From Termitomyces sp. T153 (taxonomy: Eukaryota > Basidiomycota > Agaricomycetes > Agaricales > Lyophyllaceae), in assembly GCA_018296165.2 (NCBI GenBank), contig JACKQL020000276.1, positions 1 through 18,765 on the forward strand: a stretch of DNA of 18,765 nucleotides, written 5' to 3'. The position numbers and the translations under genes were made by a program. The notes under the pieces are model-generated. The model worked only from the letters and a program-made list of their open reading frames with translations, was not told where the DNA came from and made no database searches. Each line of letters begins with the position of its first letter. Position 1 is the first letter of the stretch. Positions 8,694-16,690 of the stretch are shown here, piece by piece.

Positions 8694-8850
8694 CTATAAC
8701 ATCCATTGTTAAGCAATTTAACAGTCAAAAACCATTAAAATTGACTTGCATGATGAGATATTTGATGTATCAATAGCTCAATGTGGTTAAGGAGTTACTA
8801 ATAAGCTTGTTAGTCAACATCAATCAATCAATAGATGTGACGAAACATAC
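8694..8850 (-). other. Candidate intron in Helitron 5' region (157 bp)
   Basis: The donor is GACAAA|GTATGT (8850) and the acceptor ATGTTATAG|GCAACC (8694), with CTTAAC about 15 nt before it. The signals are good, but strict splicing puts exon 2 in a frame that hits TGA within seven codons, whereas the clearly coding frame is shifted by one. Either another acceptor is used or there is an indel. Confidence 0.4.
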
Positions 8851-9024
8851 TTTGTCGTGTGGCCTCCTTTCCACAACTTCGGAAATGCCCATTATTTGGT
8901 CATGTTGTGTCAAAAAACGTGCGAGGCGTGAAAAACAGTGTCCACTAAATCGCGTTTGGCCTTTTTCATCCCTGCAGACCAATTGGCACCTTTTACACAT
9001 AGTCAAAAGATAGTATTTATTCAT
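8851..9024 (-). CDS. Helitron first exon, candidate Cys/His zinc-binding peptide
   Basis: The first ATG (9024) lies 190 nt inside the Helitron's 5' terminus on the coding strand. The 58 codons before the donor contain MCKRCQLVCRDEKGQTRFSG followed by HCFSRLARF. The C-x2-C, third Cys and H-C are arranged like a small zinc ribbon, with many basic residues. I do not recognise a named family. Position and orientation suit the first exon of the Helitron transposase, but the splice to the next exon is not settled; unspliced, it ends at 8824. Confidence 0.5.
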
Positions 9025-9214
9025 TAAAGTTGTCTACTGTATTTTTTTTTGTAAAAAATGTATCCAAAGAGCAGCAAAACAGCCTGTTACCATAAAAGGG
9101 TTGAAATTTGTCAGCATTTGTCAGCGCTGACAAATTTTAGTCAGCACAGTCCAAAGTCGTCGCATATAATGGGCGCACAGCCACTTTCCCAGGAGTCGTC
9201 GCATATATTATAGA
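9025..9214 (-). promoter_or_regulatory. Helitron 5' end and leader
   Basis: On the coding strand the element starts TCTATAATATATGCGACGACTCC. Within 100 nt there are a 14-bp direct repeat AGTCGTCGCATATA (9155-9168 and 9194-9207) and the perfect palindrome ATTTGTCAGCGCTGACAAAT (9116-9135), with a further GTCAGC half at 9110-9115 and 9140-9145. Such subterminal repeats are candidate Rep-binding sites; that role is inferred. The promoter of the Rep-Hel gene should also be here, but I see no clear TATA box other than the terminal TATAATATAT. Confidence 0.6.
9116..9135. repeat. 20-bp perfect palindrome near the Helitron 5' end
   Basis: ATTTGTCAGC followed by its exact reverse complement GCTGACAAAT, centred between 9125 and 9126. 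An extra direct GAAATTTGTCAGC copy lies just to the left (9103-9115). Confidence 0.9.
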
Positions 9215-9225
9215 TACTTCTAACA
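9215..9225 (+). repeat. 5' LTR of the Copia element, distal end
   Basis: TACTTCTAACA, identical to 14369-14379, the last 11 bases of the 3' LTR. It is the part of the 5' LTR displaced 7.3 kb by the Helitron. It ends in TAACA, the complement of the LTR's TGTTA start. Confidence 0.95.
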
Positions 9226-9240
9226 GGTTATGGCTTACTG
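9226..9240 (+). promoter_or_regulatory. Copia primer binding site (initiator tRNA-Met half type)
   Basis: Directly after the LTR comes GGTTATGGCTTACTG. GGTTATG is complementary to CAUAACC of the initiator methionine tRNA anticodon loop, as in Drosophila copia and yeast Ty5, which prime with an internal tRNA fragment. There is no match to the usual TGGTATCAGAGC site. The match beyond seven bases is imperfect, so this is an inference from position and sequence. Confidence 0.55.
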
Positions 9241-9436
9241 CTGTGCTGCATATTAGAAGATGGAATCTCTGCATAAAACACTGTTTTGCAAAGACAGCTG
9301 CTGTCCTCATAAATTGCTCCTAATTATCTGCTGGGGAAATCACCTGATCACAATCTACGATCTTGTTTGATTGTGTGCACCTGGAATCCCTTTGTTTTTC
9401 CCTATACCAGTCATAAACCCCCCCCCCTAGCACACC
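9241..9436 (+). other. Copia untranslated leader
   Basis: Lies between the primer binding site and the gag ATG. A run of ten C (9418-9427) precedes CACACCATG. No ORF of its own. The packaging signal would be expected here but cannot be recognised. Confidence 0.6.
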
Positions 9437-10345
9437 ATGACCCCTATGCCAAAAGACCAGCCCTCTGAACCAACTGAAACCCCATCCACCACCCAGATCG
9501 CAGAGATGTGCACAGTAGACAATGGCAATAACCCTGTTGTCCTGCCAGTCAGGAGGATCACATCGTCCTGGAGTGGGCACATCCTGGAGAAGGATGATGG
9601 CAAGTACTCAGACTGGGCCTATATGATGAAACTTGAACTCTCCATGGTACAGCTCTGGGACTACATTTTTGACCCACCTCCTGCCCCTCATGCCACCTAT
9701 GAGCCCCGGGCCTACCATGCTTGGACATCCAACAAATGACAGGCTTGTGCCTTCCTGAAGCAGGCGATTTCCATGTCCAAGCAGAAACTCTGTGCTGATG
9801 AGGAGAACCCAGTCACTCTGTGGGATTACCTGAGAGAATGACACGGTGGTGCTATCCCTGTTCAACAAGTGCGACTACTACAGGAAGCACTCACCACCAG
9901 ATGCTCCCTGATGGAACCCATTACCAAGACAGTTGATGGGATATTTGAGAAGATCGACTGTGCTTTTGATGCCAGGAACGTCACCAAAGATCTTCTCAAA
10001 TCCATTGCTGTCCTATCTTCTCTATCTGACAAATCCTTCTCTCACATCAGGTCTATCATCTCTTGGGACCTGGGCCAGGCAGATGGGAAGTACAGACCAG
10101 TGGAGATTTGATGATTCCTTGAGGGGGAGCAGACCCTACTAGAAGCAGATAGGACAGGCAACATACCAGCTGATACGTCTCCGGTCGCACTCATGGCAAA
10201 GGGATTTAGGAGTAAGATCACATGCTCTACATGCAAAGCAAAGGGGCGAGCTGTTCACATATACACGGGCCACACAGCTCCTTGGTGCATCCTAGAAGGG
10301 GGTGCAATGGCTGGGAAGACTCTAGATGAGTCAAAGAAAGCTTGA
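9437..10345 (+). pseudogene. Copia gag domain
   Basis: Capsid-like part: WSGHILEKDDGKYSDWAYMM near residue 35, then WDYLRE, IPVQQVRLLQEAL and LLKSIAVLSSLSDKSFSHIRS, the UBN2/Gag arrangement of fungal Copia elements. A degenerate CCHC knuckle follows: CSTC at 10223-10234, GH, and the last Cys at 10286-10288, with extra residues inside, then GGAMAGKTLDES. Five TGA stops (9737, 9839, 10109, 10112, 10343) interrupt it. Confidence 0.85.
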
Positions 10346-10639
10346 CGGATGTTCTATGAGAAATGCAATAAGGATAAGAAGAAGTCAACCAAAGTAACAC
10401 TCACACCATCTGGAGGGAACGCCTTCACAATAGAAGGGGATTCTGACACTATCGCAGCATACCTCACCACACAGACTGGGAAACTGGCAACAACAGCCAA
10501 ATTGGAGTTTGCAGGACTTGCCTCGGATGCTTTGCCAGACACAGGGACACTGATGGACATGGAAGACCTCGAGATCGATGCATGGATTGTCCTTGAGGAG
10601 GAGAGCACTGGGAACACCATCACCCAACCCAATCATGAT

Positions 10640-10900
10640 TCCAACCTTGTCCTGTCCTGCATCAAAACCATGGCCAGTCCATTTTTTCTGGACTCAGGAG
10701 CCATGGTCCATATTTCCCTCAATGCCAGTGACTTCATATCAATCACACCAGTAAATCGCCCAATTTGAGGCATCGGAGGGACAGCGATATTTGCAATGGG
10801 AATAGGCACTCTTTGCCTGCATGTTGCAGAAGGAGGATACCTTGACCTAGAAAACGCTCTCCATGTCCCAAAGTCTACTGTCCAACTCATATTGGTCAGT
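10640..10900 (+). pseudogene. Copia aspartic protease domain
   Basis: PFFLDSGAMVHISLNASDF: Asp-Ser-Gly (D at 10691-10693) is the retrotransposon protease active site, and the following hydrophobic LENALHVP and LILVSKM are the usual Copia continuation. TGA at 10766 breaks RPI-stop-GIGGTA. The catalytic triad itself is kept. Confidence 0.8.
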
Positions 10901-11074
10901 AAAATGATCAAACAGCTAGGTGTGTCAGCTACCTTTGACAACACAAGAGCCACACTAAGCAAAGAAGATGGCAAAGTCATAGCCTCCACTTGCCTCATCC
11001 CAAACCAAGACCTATACACATTGAACCTTGCCAACAACCACGCACTTGCAGTACATGCCTCCCCTGACCTTCAC

Positions 11075-11960
11075 TCATGGCACCTTCATCTAGGCCACAC
11101 GAATTACCAATCCATCATTCAGATGGCGCACGCAGGCATGATCCAAGGTATGCCCCCATTCTTGCACTCAAAACCTCCAAAATGTGACCATTGCATCCTT
11201 GGCAAGCAGACAAGGATGCTGGTACCAAAGGAGAGGGAAGAGGGTGAGGGGCATAGGGCAATCAGGAAGCTAGAAAAGGTCTGGGTGAACTTAGCAGGAC
11301 AAATGGCTGTAACGTCAAGGACTGGAAATAACTACGTAATGAACATTGTTGATGACTACACCAATAAGCCTTGGTCAATATCCTTAAAAGCCAAGGATGA
11401 TGCATTCAATGAACTCACGGCCTGGATCCTGGCCCAAGAAAATGAGACAGGCCTGCGTTTGACTACCCTATGGACTGATAGGGATGGGGAACTCAATGGC
11501 AATGACCATAGGAGGTGGTACAAAGATTGAGGCATCATACTTGAGGTCAGGGCTCCATATACATCTGCTCACATGGGTCAAGTGGAGTGCATGCACTGAA
11601 CACTGATGGGAAAGGCACGTACCATGAGGATAGCGGCAAGTTGCCCTCCCTTCTTATGGGACAAATTTTATTTGACAGCTGCACATCTCCATGGGAAAAC
11701 CAAAACATCTGCAGTATGGGATGTCACACCTGATGAACTATGGTATGGACGGAAACCTGACTACTCCTACATCCAGGAAATAGGATGTCGGGTATTTGTT
11801 TTGATAATGAACAGGCACAACCCAAAGATATACGAGCGCTTGATTGAATGCACCCTCATCAGCTATGATCAGAACTCAAAAGCTTATCGATGTTACAATC
11901 ACACCACAAGAAAAGTCTACAGTTTGTACCATGTCAAATTCATCGAGAGTCACAATACCC
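11075..11960 (+). pseudogene. Copia integrase (GAG-pre-integrase plus core)
   Basis: The zinc-binding H-H-C-C segment is HLHLGH ... CDHCILGKQTR (about 11081-11215). In the core, the first catalytic Asp of the D-D35E triad should precede LAGQM but the codon is AAC (Asn, 11288-11290). The second is TDRDGE (GAT 11477-11479) and the Glu is QVE (GAG 11585-11587), exactly 35 residues between the two. TGA at 11528 and 11597 interrupt, the latter in MH-stop-TLMGKART. The trailing YERLIECTLISYDQNSKAYR is the usual post-integrase segment. The protein would be inactive by stops and by the Asn. Confidence 0.85.
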
Positions 11961-12479
11961 CATCACTCACAATCCAACATCACCATAATTATGAAGCCAA
12001 TCCCATTACCATAGATAGCATAACTAAAACCACATCCTCCATACCACAACAACCCAATGATGAGGTCATCCCCATACCAGGCATCCTTGGACCCACACAT
12101 AATGAAACTGCCACCCCTCACCCACTCACACCAGGCATGCCTGACACAGAGCCACAGAACCCACCAATCCAATGATTACAGCACACGATAATCCCCACAA
12201 AGAAGGCCGACCAAGAACATCATGGAGAAACAAGGACTAAGAAGGCTGTAAGAGAGTTGAGGGAGTCAGCAATTAGAGTAAGGGAAGAGAGGGCAGAAAG
12301 GAAGAAAGGGGTCAATGAACAGAGGCAAGTAAATAACAGTGGCAAGAAGCCTGATTCTGATCTAGATCAAATCCTCTCAGCACTTGACGCAATTGACAAC
12401 TGCACTGACATCAACCTTGAGGGCAACTTGGAGGCACCAAAAACATGGGAGGAAGCAAGAGACTCACCAGATGGTCAAA

Positions 12480-13260
12480 GATGGGAGGCATCATATCAGG
12501 AAGAGCTTGATTCACTCAAGGATATGGGTGTATGGACCCTAGTACCATGAGAGGAGGTTCCATGAGGACACTGTGTCTTGAAAGGTTGACCAATATTCAC
12601 AATCAAACAGAATGAGAATGGCACAATAACATGGTTCAAAACCCAGCACGTAATCCAGGGATTCAATCAGGTATATGGTAGGGACTATACAAAGACTACC
12701 TCACCTACTGCATGCACAGAATCCTGGAGGATCCTATTGCATATGGCGGCCACCTTAGGCTGGGACGTGAACCAAATCGACATCAAGACGGCTTTCCTAA
12801 ACGGCATATTGCCTGAGGAGGAGACAATCTTCATGGAGCAACCGAGGGGCTTTGAGGAGAAGGACAAAGAAGGCTGGGTTTGTCAACTTCTGAAAGGACT
12901 ATACGGAATGAAACAGGCAGGGAGGATCTGGAATAAGATGATGGATGCATGCATGCAGAAATGGGGATTTACATGCCTCGAATGTGAGGCATGTATCTAC
13001 TACTGGAAAACTGACATTGGGACAGTCATTGTGGGTGTCCATGTCAACAACTTCCTGTCCATAGCCAACACCAAAGCCACAAACACACATTTCAAAGCCC
13101 AGATGAGCGAAAGGTGGACAATCGCTGATCTGGGAACACCTTGTCATATCCTAGGCATAGCGGTAAATTGGGATTGGGAGAACCACTGAGTACACTTATC
13201 CCAGACTATGCTAATTGACAAGATGGTACAGCAATTCGGCCAAACAGAGGCAGCACCTCT
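12480..13260 (+). pseudogene. Copia reverse transcriptase (RVT_2)
   Basis: WEASYQEELDSL is the entry helix, and QGFNQVYGRDYTKTTSPTA, DIKTAFLNG (motif A, Asp kept) and LLKGLYGMKQAGRIWN are the classical Copia RT landmarks. The catalytic pair of the (Y/H)VDD box reads HVNN: codons AAC AAC at 13046-13051 after GTC. GTCGACGAC to GTCAACAAC needs only two CG-to-CA changes. TGA at 12548, 12563, 12587 and 13187. Conserved Arg positions are also Trp or Cys (TWFKTQHV, CTESW), as expected from CGN losing its CpG. Confidence 0.88.
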
Positions 13261-13387
13261 TTCCACACCCATGGAACCTGGAACCAAACTTTGACGCACA
13301 GATACTGCCACACTCACTCAGGATGAACGGGATAAGATAGATTGCATCCCATATCAATGACTGGTTGGCAGATTACTCTGGCTAGCA

Positions 13388-13995
13388 GTGTCTACACACC
13401 CCAACATCCAATATGCAGTCCAACAACTCTCGCAATTCCTCGACTGCTTCACTCACACACACTGGCATGTGGCAATATGCACTCTTCACTACCTAAAAGG
13501 CACCCGTACACTGGGACTTAGCCTGGGAGGACAACAACCCATCCACCTAATAGGATTCACAGACTCTGACTGGGCAAATTGCCCAGATACTAGGAGGAGT
13601 GTAGGGGGGTATGCGTGGTCACTAGGTTCAGGGATAATTTCTTGGGCTACCTGAAAACAACATACTGTCATGGCCTCATCATGCGAGGCCAAGTACATAG
13701 CTGTGTTTGAGGCAGCTCAGGAGTGCGTATGGCTATGAACTTTGCTTACAGCAATAGGATATGCCCCAGGAAGCCCTACGATCATTCTCTGCAATAACAA
13801 CTTGTCCATGAACCTATTGGAAGATCCTATGCTCCACCAACACATCAAACACATGGACATCAAATACCATTTCCTATGCGAGTGGGTGGCCTTGAAAGAG
13901 TTGGTACTACATTACAGCAACACCAAAGACAATGCCACCAATCTATTCACAAAAGCTCTGGCCACACCACAATTCACTAAATTATGAGCAGTCCT
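13388..13995 (+). pseudogene. Copia RNase H and C-terminus
   Basis: FTDSDWANCPDTRRSVGGY (first Asp kept), SSCEAKYIA (Glu kept), and LCNNNLSMN, where Copia elements have C/I-D-N: codon AAT at 13793-13795 after TGC, so one CG-to-CA change loses the third acid. HIKHMDIKYHFLCEW has Cys for the usual Arg (TGC for CGC). KDNATNLFTKAL is the typical end. TGA at 13652, 13736 and 13985. Confidence 0.85.
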
Positions 13996-14040
13996 CAGCA
14001 TATGCCAGGCTCCTGCACAAGGAGGAGACAATCACTCACA

Positions 14041-14051
14041 GTGAGGAGGAG
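14041..14051 (+). promoter_or_regulatory. Copia polypurine tract
   Basis: GTGAGGAGGAG touches the first base of the 3' LTR. Such a purine run primes plus-strand DNA synthesis. The natural stop of gag-pol (TGA 14042-14044) overlaps it. Confidence 0.8.
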
Positions 14052-14379
14052 TGTCAAAGTCTAGTGATGAAGTTTGATAGGAGCAATACACTGTGAGTGG
14101 CATTAATCGGTGGCCAGCATCCTTTGTTTGGTGACCTTGGCCACCAACGACAATGGACATGAACTTCAGACAATGGAAGAACATTATGTATATATATCAC
14201 TAGATTGCATAGAACACCCTCAGTCAATTATACAGTGACTGAGGGTGAGTGCATAACTATACAAACAAGAAACAATACTTACAATTAGATTAGATTAACT
14301 GTGCATCACAGGTACTGAATACAGTTGATTATACAGTGACTGAGGATTAACTGTGCATCATAGATTCATACTTCTAACA
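14052..14379 (+). repeat. 3' LTR of the Copia element (328 bp, uninterrupted)
   Basis: TGTCA...TAACA. It matches 1644-1957 plus 9215-9225, with 12 transitions and one 3-bp indel in 325 aligned bases. It contains the undisturbed Helitron target GATTCA|TACTTC (14363-14374), which proves the Helitron ends. A TATATATAT box lies at 14189-14197. Confidence 0.95.
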
Positions 14380-14384
14380 GCGGG
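14380..14384. repeat. Target site duplication, right copy (GCGGG)
   Basis: Identical to 1639-1643 and directly after the 3' LTR. Confidence 0.9.
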
Positions 14385-14684
14385 CTTACACTCCTCCCCT
14401 CTCCAGAAGTTCCTATCCCTCATGCTTCCATTCCATTCTCCCTCTCCCATGCATTAAGTGCTTCACAGTCCTCCAACTCCAATTTTGGCAGCCATTTGTT
14501 GTGGTTGGGGCCATATCCCCCCCCCATCTAACCAGGTATTGTCTGCCTCTGCCATGGTGTTGCATGTCAATGATCTTATCAATCAGGTACTAGTCCATTG
14601 CCTCATCTTTCATTATCACTGGTCCTGGGCATGGGCATTCTTGGTCTGGGAATAGTGTGGCATTGTTGCAACCACACATTCCCC
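14385..14684. other. CT-rich stretch upstream of the Gypsy gag
   Basis: A pyrimidine-rich stretch with no recognised domain. It could be the leader or first gag codons of the Gypsy element. I found no LTR-like match between it and the right end of the window. A run of C occurs at about 14517-14525. Confidence 0.4.
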
Positions 14685-15060
14685 AACTGTGTCTGTGAGC
14701 TAACAGAGCTTGACAAAGACCTCTGCAAGGAGAACACTTGAACTCAAAGGCTCATTGATGCTAACAACACTGCCCATGCTGTTGAATGTTAGAAATGCAA
14801 ACTCCTGGCAGATCATTTCTCAGACCCACCAGCAAGGACACAATCCACATCCCCAGCAAACTCTGGAAATAACACCACTCTTCTCCACCTCTTCAAGCTT
14901 ATGGAGGAGGAAAAGAAGCTCTTGAAGAACCATAAAGGATGCACTCAATGCCAGGAGCCATACTGCAGCCATTTGGGAAATTCAAGCAAGTGTCCACTAA
15001 AGGCAAACACTGCATAGCCAGATCCCCACATTTACAAGACCCTGACACTCAAAAGGTGTC
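14685..15060 (+). pseudogene. Gypsy gag, C-terminal part with zinc knuckle
   Basis: In frame 3, ELTELDKDLCKENT-stop-TQRLIDANN is followed by SDPPARTQSTS, FKLMEEEKKLLKNHKGC and a knuckle CTQCQEPYCSHLGNSSKC (from 14940). NHKGC-x2-C-x-H-x-C followed by YKTLTL is, from memory, the zinc-binding end of gag in Agaricomycete Gypsy elements. Stops occur at an Arg-like TGA, TAG in EC-stop-KC and TAG in TA-stop-PDP. A frame change follows before the protease. Confidence 0.65.
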
Positions 15061-15600
15061 TTGTGGCCAAGCCAAGAAACCACAGCCTATGCCTACAAAG
15101 ATGAAGTCTGCAACAAAGATACTGACTTGTATGTCCTCTCCTCCAATTCATTCTTCACAGGAAGACATCTGAAGGTGAAGCTTGATGTCTTTGGGCCCTC
15201 CATCTCTTCTTTCCCTCTTGCTGTTCCTGCACTCCTTGATAATGAATGTCCCTCCACAGTGATTAGTAATGAGTCGGTGACCCAGCTTGGATTGTGTCAA
15301 TTTACTCTCCCCACAAAAGAGGACAATCTTGCCTTATTGACAGATACCCCAATGACATGTTGAGGATATGTAAAATTAGAAGTAACATTGGGGAGAGGTG
15401 CATGGAGCTTAGGAGTTTTCAAAGCAAAAGTTCAGGTCAGATTACCTGTGCCCCTCATATTAGGCATTCCATTTCTTAAATCAGAGAAAGTTGTATTAGA
15501 TATGGACACATGCACTGCAGTGGATAAGCACACAGAGTATGACCTCTGTCACCAACCCCCACTGCCACCATGGAAGAAACAAGTAAAACCAATTCTGCCC
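15061..15600 (+). pseudogene. Gypsy aspartic protease domain
   Basis: Frame 1: NKDTDLYVLSSN, LDVFGPSISSFPLAVPALLDNECPSTVI, then GAWSLGVFKAKV and LPVPLILGIPFLKSEKVVLD. The ILGIPFL stretch and the preceding ALLD-x-x-C-PS-x-VI are a retropepsin fold with the active site expected as D-D-G. Here it reads D-N-E, so the Gly is lost. TGA at 15361 (TC-stop-GYVKLE). Confidence 0.7.
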
Positions 15601-16690
15601 TCACCAACACCCAAAAAGCCCAAGCAACCCAAGCCAGTTCCATTTGAGAAGGTACCTGCACCTGCACTTGATAGAAGAGCACTCCCTGAAACAATCATGG
15701 CATTAGTCTGAGAATGAATTGAGACAATGGCTTTCCAGGAGTAGCTCTGGGAGAAAGACAGAGAATTCAAGGATGAATACATGGATTGATTCCCCATGTG
15801 ACTACTAGACATCCAGTCTGTGCCCAACAATATACACCACCAAATATGGCTTAAGAACCTGCACAAGATAGTGAACTTGCATGGTGACATAGCACCCAAG
15901 AAATACCATGAAGCCTGGAAGAAGTTATTGGATGAGCATATCACAGCAGAAAGGTTATGCCCATCATATAAATTTGTGTCACCAGCCTTCTGCATTCCAA
16001 AATATCACAATGGGGTTCCTGATAACACTGTGCTGCCCTGCTGGGTCAACAATTATTGAGAACTGAACAAGAACACAGTCTAAGACAATTACCCCCTGCC
16101 TAGAGTAGACAACATCCTTGCAGTGTGTGGGTAGCAGAAGATCTTTGGCAATCTCAACATGACAAACTCCTTTTTCCAGATGAGAGTCCACCTGACAATA
16201 TACACCTCACAGCTGTATGGAAACCATGGGAACTCTATGAATGGATATTTATGCCTGTGGGGGGCTGCAATTCACTGTCAATGCACCAGCACAGAGCCAC
16301 AGACACACTTCAGGAGTTGATAGGAGAAATTTGCTACATGTATATGGACAACATTGTAATATAGTCCAATACCATAGAGGAACATGAACAGAATCTGGCA
16401 AAACTGATAGTAGCCCTGAAAAAGGCAGGACTTTACTGCAACCTGAATAAGTTGGTACTATTTGCCACAGACATCTCATACCATCTCTGTAGCAGGCATT
16501 GAGGCCAACCCATGCAAGATTGACAGAATCATGAACTGGCCCACACCAACCACTGCCACAAACATGCAAGGATTTCTGGGACTTCCATGCTATTTGGCAG
16601 TCTTTCCACCAGCACTAGCAGAGTACACCAGTGTGCTGATGCCACTGATGACCAAAGAGTGTGACAAAGTATTCCTAGAATGGAAACTGG
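15601..16690 (+). pseudogene. Gypsy reverse transcriptase
   Basis: A proline/lysine-rich tether, then KKYHEAWKKLLDEHI, SPAFCIPK, WVNNY-stop-ELN and DNYPLPRVDNIL, in the Gypsy RT order. Motif A reads NLNMTNSFFQMRVH: AAC (16156-16158) after CTC in place of the catalytic Asp, one CG-to-CA change. The frame then shifts (one base lost around 16190) to PPDNIHLTAVWKPWELYEWIFMP. Motif C is YMDN (GAC 16347, AAC 16350) in place of YxDD, again CG-to-CA. A second shift at about 16480 leads to SVAGIEANPCKIDRIMNWPTPTT and FLGLPCYLAVF. Confidence 0.88.

Larger units (their letters stand above)
1958..9214 (-). mobile_element. Helitron rolling-circle transposon, 7257 bp
   Basis: The minus strand reads ...GAAGTA | TCTATAATATATG ... 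GTAGCTCG | TGAATC..., where the flanking bases are the Copia LTR. The empty site GAAGTATGAATC is present intact in the 3' LTR (around 14363-14374), so both ends are known to the base. Insertion between A and T without a target duplication, a 5' TC, a hairpin at the 3' end and a coding frame with HUH Rep plus PIF1-type helicase are all Helitron hallmarks. The last four bases are CTCG rather than the canonical CTRR. Several stops and a frameshift interrupt the transposase, so the copy is probably not autonomous. Confidence 0.95.
9437..14044 (+). pseudogene. Copia gag-pol polyprotein, one frame with TGA stops only
   Basis: A single frame of 1535 codons before the likely natural stop (TGA 14042-14044, just inside the polypurine tract). 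It carries gag, protease, integrase, reverse transcriptase and RNase H in Copia order. Reading by eye gives in-frame stops at 9737, 9839, 10109, 10112, 10343, 10766, 11528, 11597, 12173, 12548, 12563, 12587, 13187, 13292, 13358, 13652, 13736 and 13985. All 18 are TGA, none TAA or TAG, and there is no frameshift. Where I know the family motif (MH-stop-TLMGKART, VLKG-stop-P, YQ-stop-LVG), Arg or a similar residue belongs there, pointing to CGA-to-TGA. The start ATG at 9437 is the first after the leader and fits gag. Confidence 0.95.
1644..14379 (+). mobile_element. Ty1/Copia LTR retrotransposon, inactive, carrying a nested Helitron
   Basis: The element is bounded by TGT...ACA LTRs and a GCGGG target duplication. 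Layout: 5' LTR (1644-1957 plus 9215-9225), primer binding site (from 9226), leader, one gag-protease-integrase-RT-RNase H frame (9437-14044), polypurine tract (14041-14051) and 3' LTR (14052-14379). Integrase before reverse transcriptase defines the Copia order. Without the Helitron (1958-9214) the element is 5479 bp, the normal size for the family. The LTRs differ by 12 transitions and one 3-bp indel. The coding frame has no frameshift but 18 TGA stops before its likely end, and catalytic residues are lost, so the copy is inactive. Confidence 0.95.

Noticed and set aside
10354..11037. Minus-strand ORFs of 83-134 codons opposite Copia gag/protease
   Set aside because: Shadows of the plus-strand polyprotein, without domains.
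9437..14044. TGA read as a sense codon, giving an intact Copia polyprotein
   Set aside because: All stops are TGA and the frame is otherwise perfect, so recoding came to mind. But RT and RNase H catalytic acids are lost, the LTRs show the same C-to-T pattern, Arg codons elsewhere have become Cys or Trp, and the Gypsy element has TAG and TAA too. CpG mutation explains everything without recoding.
14385..14684. 5' LTR of the Gypsy element
   Set aside because: No matching partner at the right side of the window and no TG...CA boundaries that I can support.
15549..15995. 148-codon minus-strand ORF
   Set aside because: Opposite the Gypsy tether and RT start, which have clear family motifs on the plus strand; no domain on the minus strand.
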